DNA from: Gymnogyps californianus
Taxonomy: Eukaryota; Chordata; Aves; Accipitriformes; Cathartidae
Direction: 5' to 3'
Length of the DNA stretch: 64,000 nucleotides
NCBI RefSeq assembly: GCF_018139145.2
Contig: NC_059476.1
Span: forward strand, 13,199,001 to 13,263,000
The notes under the pieces: generated by a model
Seen by the model: only the letters and a program-made list of their open reading frames with translations
Database searches by the model: none
Told to the model about the DNA's origin: nothing
Shown: positions 22,101 through 33,060 of the stretch, in pieces
Numbering within the stretch: position 1 is the first letter of the stretch
Layout: the number at the start of each line of letters is the position of its first letter
Program-made: the position numbers and the translations under genes

Positions 22101-24984
22101 TGATCGGTGCTGGGAAAAGAAACTTGATTAAGTCTGTCCTAATGCTCATCTGCTAGTGACAGTTACCTCTTTCAACAACCTGTGATGTTTTAATTTCTTC
22201 AGAGATTTTCTATGAGCCAAACCATCTGTTGAAGTTGTAACTGCTACTACAATTAGAAATTGCTGGGGGAAAAAATAATAGCCGTTCCTTCTCTGAGCAG
22301 CGAGGACTGAACTGAAGGCTTCCGGTCCTTATCACAATACTTGCTCCAAAAATACCTTCTCACGGGGTCATTGCGGGGGAAGATGCCATGTGTCCATCCT
22401 GAGAGCTCTTTCCTACTGCTCTGCTGTCACCTGAAACCCACACAGGAGGCTGTGCAGAGGAGGCAGCTTCCCCTGTGTGGGTTTGCTGGGAGGGAAGAGT
22501 GTGGGGACGGAGGAAAGAAAATAGACAAAAAGTGAGAGGACAAGTGATTTAGTGAATAGCTGATATCGCTCTGACCACAGCCTGGTCTGGGGGTATGTAT
22601 GTGAAACAGGTGTGAAGTGTTGCAGCAGTTGGCTCTTCCTTGTGGTACTACTGGGCTATGACTGTTCCTACACGTGCTTTTCATGGGGATAAGCACCGGT
22701 ATTTGTGGCCCTGCTGTCCCAGTATTGACTTCAGGAGCTAACTGGCATTTCTTTATCCTTTCACCCCATCAGGGACAAATCTTTCCATAGACTCTTTGGG
22801 CACTTTTTATATCTGCAGGAAGTTCATGTGCCATGACAATTTGAAAAGAGAGTGGCATTTATGCTAAACACATTGCTCCCTTACCAGATAGCAGTGACAG
22901 CACATCTAGTCCACAGGAGGAACATTCCCAGAGACACAGCTATGGCAACACAACCTGCCATCAGAGTCATTATGATTTATCATTATGGTACCAGCTAATA
23001 GCTTCAAGGACATCTCAAAAGTCCCTTTAATGGCAGATTTCTAGTCCCATAGCAGAAAGAAAGCTGGTCTAAATTACCATGGAGATTATACTTGGAAATT
23101 CCTGGTCCACATCTAAACACAGTGATGCACAAAACAAAATTTTTATTTTCCTGCCATTATTACCCCTTTGAATGCTACATTGGATTAGGATGAGGATATT
23201 TTTCCTCATCCAGACGGACCTCTCAAATGTCTTTGGTAGACCTTCCATTAATATGCATCTTGGTGTTATCCAGAATAAAATGATCATCTGCCACAGGCTC
23301 TGTGAAACAAAATTGCAAGCCACAGATGACCCAGAGGCTGTAAATTATCCACCTCTCAATTAAGTAGTACAAAACGGGGGATATCCAGGGAGCTGTCAGA
23401 AACACATGATGCCACAATGAGCTACAGCGCTCTGTCCATAACCAAACACAGTACAAGGATATTCTAAATTCCATAAAGAAGTGCATGAACAGGAGCACAA
23501 CTAATTATAAATACTAAACAGAGTCATAACATTTTTTTAAATCCAATAGAACTTCTTAAACTGAAGCCAAACAACATCCCTATTGGCACTGATCTTCACA
23601 TTTGAAGATCATGCTAGATCTTAATAGAATTAGGAAATTGCAACTGCTCAGCAAAAACAAAAGGAATGAAGCCCACTAATAGGCATGAATCCCAAGAGTC
23701 ACTTGCATTTCTGTTCAGTGTGTTGTCACACACTCCATCCAAACAGGTGTTGGGCATGGCATTTACAACAGGAATTTAAATTCTAAAGTAGTAAAAATTG
23801 CCTTTACTTAAATTCAGTTATTCTTTGTTGGAAAGAACTGACCATCAACATCAGAATTTTCCCTAGATGTGACTATATAGCTGAAATTTCATTTAGGAAA
23901 AAATTTGGAATGAAAGGGTTTATACTGTTCTTTGTCTCATAATGATTTCTTATTTCTAACTCTATTTTCGAAAAACAGACATTCAAATAAAGAAAACAAA
24001 AGAAACAAAATATGTTCAAATAATTCTAAAAACTTAAGCTGAGACTGCCTTTCACTGTCAGTCTCCTGGGGCTTTCAGATTCATTTTACAGAATAATTCA
24101 ATGCTGTACTGACTTTATCCCTGAAATTGTTTTGTGGAGCTCCTGCTTCTTACAGTGACCAGTTATTTCTAATCCTGTGTTTGATCTGCCTGTTTTGCAA
24201 GCCCCAATGTACAAACCTTCTCTTACTCGATGTGAATCCCAAAATAATACACTCAACCACCCAAATTAATACACCCAGGGCTGACTAACTCAAGCCCAGC
24301 ACTGAAGGGAGTAGCCAGATATTGACCCGGAACATGGCTTGTACCCAAAATATAAAAAAATATATTTTACCATTAATATATTTTGTGCCTGTGTCTCTGT
24401 CCCTTATTTCTAATCAGATGTCAAAGCAGAATGCTTTCTCCTGAATTTAGGTGCAGTCTGTATTCGTCACATCTTTAGCCAAACAGGACTTCATTCTGTA
24501 AGACACAAGGAAGTTGGAAGTGAGAATACAAATAATAGGCATCAGGCCCTGATCTCAATGACCAAGAGACTCAGGGTATTGGGTAGGCAAGAAACATTGA
24601 CTATGTTCATAAAGTCAATGATGTTAGTAAGTTATTACATTAGGATTAATTTACTTTTCCAAAATCACAATTTTTTTTTTCCTATCCTTCTCTCCCTTCC
24701 AAAGACACCATAATAGGAGTCTTTGGAACTTGGTGATCAACTTGAACTCAGGTTCTGTCAACAACTTAACCAGAAACATGCTTTCAACTTTGAATAACAC
24801 CTTTTTCATCTTGTTTCAGAGCTTCTGACTCATTTCGTCTCCAGATACAGCCTTTCTCTAGTGCTTCTGTTCCTGGTCACAGTGTTTGCAAATTCCTGGA
24901 AAATGAAATGGACAGTAAGCTCTTCTCTGACATCGATCCAGTCAGCTGTGCTACCAGCTGTCCTTGCTTATTTGGGCTTTTTTT
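19106..24984. other. Unique sequence, no gene seen
   Basis: The longest open frame (19392-19964 minus, 190 codons) has no recognisable domain; it includes a serine/leucine-rich stretch and shows no intron-exon structure. There is a short CAGA-type run near 19611-19630. The blocks 21240-21470 and 21500-21600 are AT-rich, free of simple repeats and have many TAAT/ATTA and TGATTGATTAAT words, so they are possible conserved noncoding DNA. The part 22300-22700 is somewhat more GC-rich but not CpG-rich. Confidence 0.4.
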
Positions 24985-25015
24985 GGGGGGGCGGGGGGGC
25001 AGGGAGGAGGGGGTG
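24985..25015 (+). repeat. G-rich tract with G-quadruplex pattern
   Basis: G runs of 7, 7, 3, 2 and 5 separated by one or two bases (24985-24991, 24993-24999, 25002-25004, 25006-25007, 25009-25013) satisfy the usual four-run G-quadruplex rule on the plus strand. It is preceded by a T run and followed by another. Confidence 0.75.
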
Positions 25016-28000
25016 TTTTTGAGCAACATGATTCTACAAAAGCTCACCCAGGAACGTGGCAATAAGAAGATTCACTCTGATAGCAAGGGAGCAAATTAAA
25101 GGGTGAGCATTGCAGCCTAAGCCAGAGGCTGGGAAAGTTGAAGAGAACTGCTCTTCCATTGCCTACTGCTTCCTGCATTTTGTATTAGGTCATTAATGAT
25201 CTTGTTGGTTGAACGGTAAAATAAAATGTCCACTGAGCTTTAGAGCCAAACTGCATGGAACTGATTATTTTAATGGATTCTGTACCTTATGTGTCATGGG
25301 GAATCAGCAAAGAAAGAAAGGAAATCCCCAACTTAGTGAAAGGAAAACCCTAACTCAATGAAGTGCAGGAAACCTCTCTTACAAGGACAGCCGTAAACAG
25401 GCTTAAGGTTGCAGATCTATGGCTAGTGTGGCCCTACAAGCTTTGGCATAATAGTCCAAAGAAGTGTTTTGTAAGATGTCATCTAAGGAGAGGGAAACTT
25501 CTCATAGAACTTAGAAAGTTTTCTTTAGAGCTCAGCCCTTAGGAAAATTAGATCTCAGAGCACCTCAGGGGGCTGCTGCCAATAGAGGCTTGATTTGCTG
25601 TCCATCATCAGCTTGCTGTATTTTCTTGGAAACTGTTCCTTTCAGGCTGACTCATTATTTTACAATATACCCTGAGGTGACATGTATCTACTGTGAGAGC
25701 AACTAGGAAAGGATATTGTGACTGAAGAGATTTGGTACAGAGTTTTGGTAAAGTATCTTTCTGAGTTTTGGGATAAATCGCTGGTATTTCAGGGGCAAAA
25801 TCAGATTGGTTTTAGACCATTCTTCTTCCTACTTGATTTCTTTGGCCAGAGGGGAATGGCCAGCTTCAAGGGATCTATTTCAATTTGGCCATTACAGCCT
25901 GGCTACTGAATAGCTACCATCACAGTGGTGTATAAGGACATGTCCACCTTCATCTTTCCTTACCTTCCAAGGATGGTCCATCTGGTAAAAAGAAATGGAC
26001 CTGAACAGGAATACCAACACCCTGACATTTTGAAGGCTGGGATCTCAAACCAACTTTTGCTGCTCTTTCCACATCCTGTGTCTCCACATTGTGTGGAAAT
26101 TATAAGGCCATTGTCCTTAAAGCAAGGCTGTATTGAACTCAAATACATAATGCTAAACTATTTTGGCTGCTGGGAACTAAAAAATCTTGTTTCTCACTCA
26201 GTGTTAATAACAGCCACAGCACAGTGAGCACACTTGTACATAACGGTGTTCTCACAGAGTATACCAGACACCTATCACAGATGTAGATGTAATCTAGAGT
26301 TAGGGAAAAATCGAATAAAACAACACCGGAAAAAAAAATTAAAGAATGCCCCACTTCCAGGCAGAAACCTAGCATTAGATTTCAAAGGTAATCTAAAGTA
26401 GCGAAGCGGCAAGAAGTCTTCCAGAGTACTCTGAGTGGACATTCCCATATATACATAGGAAATATGTTCCCATATATTTCAAAAGCTATCAGTGCACAAA
26501 GTGATGATACTGAAGTTTACCTTCTGCTTGGGTTCCAGTATTCAGAAGCAAATGAATTCTGATTTAGTTCCTTGTTCTGCACATGGTGTTTTCCATCCCT
26601 GTATCTTCTGCCTCCTGTCTTTGTTTCTATCGTTGTTCTTGCTTTTGCTCTCTCCCTCCTAGTGATACCTGTGCTGTAAATAGCACCTGGAAAATCACAT
26701 CAAAACAGCTTCTTGACACCACAGGACATATGGAAAGGAATGCTTTCAGTGTAGGCAAACTGGTTTTGCCATCTCTATAACAGGCAGAAATACAGACAAC
26801 CCTTCTTGTAGAATATGCAACATGACTTGTTAAACATATGTTTGATTCACACTTCATTAAAATATGCATGTATAACAATGAGGGAATCCTACGTTCTACA
26901 GTCTTTATTTACATGTTTTAAATTAATTTCATTCAACCATAGTTTATTATTATTAAAAGGTTGTGGGCTTTTTCTGTTGGTTAGCTGGCTGGCTGGATTT
27001 TTTGTTGTTTGATAAAGGATTTACAGCAAAAACCCTCACAGCATTTAAGCTAAAGTTACAGAAAGATCTCACAGAAAATAAACATTAGTCTGGTAAACAC
27101 AAGTATTTGTATGGACTTTGTCTGAAAATCCCCTTAGTCTAGTCAGGGAGCAAAAATAAGACCATTTTACCAGGGGTGGTGTTAGATTCAGAACAAAAGT
27201 TGTTGGACAATATTATTGGTTGAATAGACTGACTAAACTAATAATACCTGTTTGAGGCATTTGTTAGGCTATGAGATTTTCCAGTAAGCCAGAAGGAAAG
27301 GGGGTTTACAAATTATTCGTTACAAGTTTTTTATTCAGCTCTATAGTAGCCTGGCACTTAGTGTTACCTTGACACACAATGCCCTGTGTGACAAGGTAAT
27401 TTAGTACTAAATCCAGCCACACAGTGAGTTTGCCCAGCACCCAAAAATTTGTTCTACATTACTTTATTAATGGAAGGATCTTTGTCTTTCTCAGCATGCT
27501 GAGAGCACCACGGATACCTCTACTGCTCCTGCATGCTAATGTTAAACAACAGCATTTATTCAGGATAAGATCAATCCATAGAGACCATTCCAGAAACGTT
27601 CACAGAGTCTTCTTTCCTGACCTGAAACCAGTGCATTTTCCTGCAGATACCATGTCACCAAATGTCAGCCCAGGCAAGCTAAGGCAACACGCTCCAATTT
27701 CCCTATTAGTCACTTGCTGAAGCACTTCATTAAGGAGTCACTTAAAAAACTGTCGCTTATCAGACTCCTGATGGTGTGAATTCACTGGGAATGAGCAGAA
27801 TTGATTAATTTAGGCCCAGAGATATTTCCTAAAGCCTTCTAGCTGCCTTTTAGCAATTTTGCCTGGATGCAGCCTGCTGCAGAACTTCTCCTCTAGATGA
27901 TACTTCATTTTTCTCTTTTTCTAATTTAAATTAAAAGCTTGGCATTGATAACTGAAGTATAATTAATCTAAACTAGGCAGATGAAGTAAACTAGATTCGC

Positions 28001-29309
28001 TGTGGGCCATGGATCCAAGTCCAGAGGGAAGTAAGGAAACACTGAAAATGGAAAAATCACACATGTAAATGTATACATGGGAAATTTTCAGGAAACTAGT
28101 CTGGTTTTTGGCTAGCACTAAACTGGCTTTTAAAACATGAGGAAGAAACCCTGTTTATTTAGACAAAGCTAAGAGAGCACTTTGATTTCTGTGGTCATAA
28201 GACATATAAGAAGGGGACAATATAAGAGAAAATGTGTGCATTGTGCTTGTGGCACCTGTTGCAGTGGAGGATTTCACTTCAGGTCTGACTACCCTCTGTC
28301 TCTCTCCATAGATCCCATTCTTTCTACAGAGCAAGGCCAATTTGCATCATGTGAGCATATCCCCTTTCTATTCTGTTCAGGATTTTCCTTCCTCAAACAG
28401 CCCGTGCCAGCATATGCTCCATCGTAAACAAATTACTAGTTCCAGCTTATTCCTATGTTACAGAAATTGAAATTACCTCAGCTTTCTTTAAAACGCAAGT
28501 TCAGCCGTGCCCCTGGCTTTGGATATTTTATTGCTGTATATGATTTCCCTTGGTTCCCAGTATGTTCTGCATGCCTTTCCTTGCAACTCAAATATGGTTA
28601 TTTTGCCTGTCTCTTCTCTCAGGAATGTTTCTTTTTCAGGCGGAGCAACAGTTTCCCCCCAATCTCTGCATCTCCCTGAGGCGTAGAGCTCCCCAGACTG
28701 TGCTCTCTCTCCCATTCTGGTTGTCTCATGTGAGAAGACTGGTAGCTTTACTAATTCAGCTAAGAAGATCCCTCAGTGAAATCTGTCTGATATATTCTAA
28801 GTTTAACATTAAGCTTTATGTGAGTAGAAGGGAGAAACATCACCAGATCCCCAGCGACAGTGTTCACCAGTCAGTACAGCTTTATCCTGTTATCTGTCAT
28901 GAGGAAAAAAAATCCATTGTGTTTTGTAATGTTAAATAAGACTGTTCGAAAGCACCATAATAAAAGAAAGCGGGAAATAAAGCAAAGAGTAATGAAAGAA
29001 GCAATAAACAGCTTTCCAGGGAAGCTGAAAAAAAAAAAGAAAAAAGAGAAAGAAGAGTTGATGAAGCAGAGATGGAAACAAGGCTACTCCAGATGCTAGG
29101 CATTGCTACAAGACAAGAGGGCTGCAATAACGTGCAGACTGCTTGAAAGGACAGAAATTTATTTATTGGTACTCACTGAATGAATCTTCAGCAATTAGTT
29201 TGAGAGACCATGGAGGGCAGAGGAGATCTCACAAGATAGATTAAGGGCAACTGAATAACTTTTTCAGGGAAAAGAGTTACAAATTGGTCATGCTATCTTT
29301 GATAGAACC
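25016..29309. other. Unique sequence, no gene seen
   Basis: Short frames only (up to 129 codons at 28550-28939, no recognisable domain). The block 27740-27990 carries several homeodomain-like words (TTGATTAATTTAGG, TCTAATTTAAATTAAAAGC, TATAATTAATCTAA) and no simple repeat, so it is a candidate conserved noncoding stretch. A-rich runs lie near 29028-29050. Confidence 0.4.
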
Positions 29310-29650
29310 TGGAAAATCTGGAAAGATTTTGGAACTAAATATTACACAATTTGTTTGCAAGTACCTGGAAGATAATAAAATAAACCCCATTGCCCTAATG
29401 GTTCTATCAAAAGTGGACCACATCAAACCAGTCTAATTTCCTTGTTTGTCAGGAATATTCTTGTTAGTGAAAAAGTAGCAGGCAGTGTATTTAATATACA
29501 TTGACCTTAATGAAGTTGCTTTTTCTCAGTCTCATATGACATTCTCATCAGGGACCTAAGGAAATATGATCAGGTTAAAATTATAAAGAGACAGACGCAC
29601 AAAGAGTTAAAAAATACTTCTCAGAAAGCAGTTATGACAGGTTTGCAAAT
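29310..29650 (+). pseudogene. Ancient CR1-like LINE RT N-terminal remnant
   Basis: The order of words matches the fingers/palm part of an old amniote CR1-like ORF2: GGAAAGATTTTGGA near 29317, GCAAGTACCTGGAAGATAATAA near 29357, ACATCAAACCAGTCTAATTTCCTTG near 29417, then ACATTGACCTTAATGAAG near 29498 (the motif A region, normally Leu-Asp-Phe-Ser-Lys-Ala-Phe). CATATGACATTCTCATC near 29534 and GGAAATATGATCAGGT near 29560 follow. The frame is broken by many stops. It covers a part of the protein complementary to the remnant at 9.7-10.9 kb. It is ancient and fixed. Confidence 0.78.
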
Positions 29651-30980
29651 AAAACAGAAAGTGATCTGTCCTACCAGTTCCAGGTGACACTCTTCTAAAT
29701 GCCTTGAACAGAGGATAGACTGAACTTTCATGGATGCCTCCAGGCTCAGGAAGACCTGAAATCCAAAATTACTTCAACCACTGGGCAAACTAAGCTGAAA
29801 TTAGTATAATGAAATGCAGCAAAGTTGTGCAAAAAGCATTGGTAGCTGAGCTACTAGATGCTAAATCAGTTGCTGCAGTTTCAGTTCCCAGTCGCGTGCA
29901 CACGTGCGTGTACCCACACTCCAAATGAAGGTAACACTCATTAGCTTAGTCCTGGCCTCTGCTAAAACTTCTGGCTTGGAGACTGCTGTAGGACCCACCC
30001 TGATGATAGGTCTCACAGCTAAGACATATACCCCCACTGCAATACCATGTTTCTCTTTACTATCCAAACTTCCTACATATCTCTATAGCTTCCTTGTCGC
30101 ATGCTAGCATCTGGGATTTTGAAAGTTAGCATCAGTTCTTGGTTTCTTCTACATGTGAACATTTTCACTTTAATTTAATCCCATTACAGAGATGCTGGAG
30201 CTATGGACCTCTTCTAGCAAACTCATTACCCTAAGGTGCTTCTGCTTGAAATCAGTGCTTATGAGAGAAGAAGGATGCAGAACAGATGACTCCAGCCATA
30301 GCTTCTACCTACACTGAGGCACACCAGGATACCTCCCTTTTCAAATCAGAATTTACAAATAGTTTATAGTGAGGTGCAGAAACAAACTAGATGCTACAGT
30401 ATTTCAATCAAATCGATCAAATGGAAGTAGAACAATTTCTGAATTTAAAATCTGAAGAGCCATTTTGATTCAGTATTATCTTTCCATATTTTCCAATGAA
30501 GAGGCCAAATCCTAAAGTCTTTCCTTATTGTTTAATCTGTCTATATTCAGCTCCAGCTGAAGCCAACAAGAATTTAGCTCTTCAAAGAATAAGTATAGAT
30601 TATACCCCTGTTAAGAAAGATTATATAAAATACACCATGGGTGTATGATGTACTAAATATGACAGTTCAATAGCATAGCACACAAAAAGAAGAATATTTC
30701 TTTTTTAATTATGCAAAAAGGAGAAAATTAACATCCAATTGCTTTGCCAGCTTCCTTAAATTCCAATTAGATCTGCTATGCTAACAAGAAACTTGTACTA
30801 AGAACATTTCTCCTTTTTAGCATGCACAATGTGACTTCACATCAAAAAGCAGCAGGATCTGGCAGTCAGCAGCACATTCCTACGGGGAAATATCACACAT
30901 AGTTGTTTTCTACAGTGAAACACAGGCTGGAAGGACTCAATTGTCATACCGGTTGTTACCACCTATAATTACTTTTAAAG
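29651..30980. other. Unique sequence, no gene seen
   Basis: Contains one alternating pyrimidine-purine run (29893-29912). The block 30700-30900 is AT-rich with an octamer-like TTAATTATGCAAA near 30705 and otherwise no repeat. Confidence 0.4.
29893..29912. repeat. Alternating pyrimidine-purine run with E-box
   Basis: Ten consecutive pyrimidine-purine steps, CpG-rich, with a CACGTG E-box at 29901-29906. The pattern can favour Z-DNA. It is short and may be chance. Confidence 0.4.
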
Positions 30981-30984
30981 ATTC

Positions 30985-31300
30985 ATGTCCTGTAATGATC
31001 CAAGACACTCCTGTTATCTCTTTCCAGTGATTGATCTGAAACATCTGTCATCAACACCCGCATGGCTAAGAAAGCTGTTTCGCTCAGGAATGATATGGAG
31101 AGCAGACATTGCCATTGAGTTACAGTATGTTATGCATGCAAAATCAAAAATGTCACACAGCAGTCTCCAGCTGAAGATTTAATGGCATCTAAATTGAAGC
31201 CAGTAGCATTTTGTTTTGCAAGGTGGCAATGTAAACATGTTTGTTTACAAGCTGCTGCTCTGCAGGTCTGATATGGCAAAGCATCAGCAGAGGATGACAA
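30985..31300. promoter_or_regulatory. Candidate noncoding regulatory block
   Basis: A CpG-poor, repeat-free stretch with ATGCATGCAAA near 31133 and a perfect inverted pair of forkhead-type sites, GTAAACA (31231-31237) and TGTTTAC (31242-31248), separated by TGTT. The appearance fits a vertebrate conserved noncoding element, but conservation cannot be judged from one sequence. Confidence 0.3.
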
Positions 31301-32800
31301 AGTGGAACCAGTTTCTGATGTGTCCAGCCCCTGCCAAATCACTCCTGCTCTGATAGAGAAGGACAGATTCAGAACCTGCCCCTTTTTTGCTGATTTAGAT
31401 AATCTGTTAATTACTCTTCCTGCTTACTACTTCACAGAGTCCAAGCTCAAGAAATTTGATTGCATGGAGAAACTTCCCATTGACCTCGAAGCATTTGTAG
31501 GACAAGCTTTTGAACAGATCCAAAAGTCATTAACCTATATGTATTGAACTTCTTACTTTGCTTTAATGAACAAAGCATGGCAAGGTATTTGTAACGTGTA
31601 ATTAGTAAAGACAAGCTGGCTTCTCCAGATTAAATAATAACTGAAGGCCAGATCGTAAACTGAACTCATTAAAGCTATTTGGATTTGCATTGCCTCAGAA
31701 GCTAGCTCTGGTACAAATTTTGGCTTCAGATTCAAACCAGGCTGACATAGCTTAGGGGATATTGGCATTTGTTTCATTATTTCCCCATTCACCTTTTCAC
31801 ATTATGGAGAGAACAGGACAGAAAGATCTGGAGTTGATTGTTGCTGGCTTGGCTGAAAGGCTGGAGCAGGGAAGCTTTGCCTCACGTGTGATTCACTGTC
31901 CAGTTTCCAATGGACAGGTATGAATTTGATGAGTTTTTCAGTTACACAGAGCTAGTCAGAAATTGCTAACTATTTGCTGCTGAGAATCAAGATTATTTTT
32001 AAAAATTTATTGATAAAAAAAGAGAAAATAAAAAAAATAAAATAAACTCCAGAAATGTGCCATTTTTGTACATATGTGTTTCTCAGTGTGTGTGCTCATG
32101 TGCATGCATTTGAAATTTTCTTTCAGAAAGCAAGAAATCATGAAATGATGAATGGGAGTTTCTTTCTGGTTCTGCTTTCTTCCTGTCAGTGTGTAGGGAA
32201 AAACAAAACAAAGCAAAACAAACCACAAAAAGTTAGAAGACAGCGATTAAAAGTGGAAATACTTTGGATTTTATTTTAATTTCTTTTTGGTTGGAAAGTA
32301 TCAGTTTTACTGGGGAAAAAAGGAAAGAAAGAAAAAAAAAACCAACAGACTTTTCGCTGGCACTGTTTCTCTCTCCCCATCTCCACTTTTAATATATCAA
32401 GTAACTTTCTTTAGAATTCTACACATCTGAAGACATTGGGAAATATTAGCTTTGACCTTTGGGGCTCCTCATAGGAGCCCTGAATGACAGGCAACAGCCA
32501 CACTGAAATCTGCACTTGCTTTATCCATCACCCATACTAGACTGCTGGAAGCAAGGAAATCCAGTTCATATAAAACTTATGTAAATGAACACTATAAGAC
32601 ATTTTCCATCAAAGTTAAAATATTGAGAAAACATAGGACTTTAAGGTAAGGAGCTCTTACATAATTGCTACACTAAGAAAATTATACATTTCATATACGA
32701 ATCACAATATTTTGTATTAAAAAGAAAGTAAATATCAATAAAACAGACTTCTGAAACACACATGTTTTTATCAAAATTCAAGGAGTCCCGCTGCAGCAGT
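31301..32800. other. Unique sequence, no gene seen
   Basis: An 81-codon frame at 31302-31547 has ordinary composition but no recognised domain and no sign of splice sites in frame. The stretch 31999-32045 is A-rich low-complexity. A second A-rich tract lies at 32315-32342. Confidence 0.4.
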
Positions 32801-33060
32801 GTTTCCATTTTAAGCAAGTCTTCCCCAAAGCCTTGCCCAAAAAGCATGACGTCCCTCCAAGTGCCCAGCTCGCCCTGCCGTTCCAGATCATTAGCGTGAT
32901 CTCCACTGACACACCGTATGGTGGTGAACGGCTCCGCTCCAAGCCACGAGCAATACCAAGCTGTTAATGATGCCCTCAGCCCAAAACACGTATTTTAATG
33001 AATGCGGTGGGAACTTTCAGTTCTCAGCACGCAGACATCACTGGCAAACAAACACTCAAG
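32785..33060. promoter_or_regulatory. Small CpG-dense patch
   Basis: About nine CpG sites fall within roughly 110 bp around 32845-32950, against an AT-rich, CpG-poor background. It could be a short regulatory element or a little-decayed insertion. No transcript structure is visible. Confidence 0.3.

Noticed and set aside
31302..31547. 81-codon frame with natural-looking composition
   Set aside because: No known domain, starts inside a candidate noncoding block, and no in-frame splice signals are convincing.
32040..32345. A-rich tracts as tails of processed pseudogenes or SINEs
   Set aside because: No gene-like or SINE body is found upstream, and no flanking duplication.
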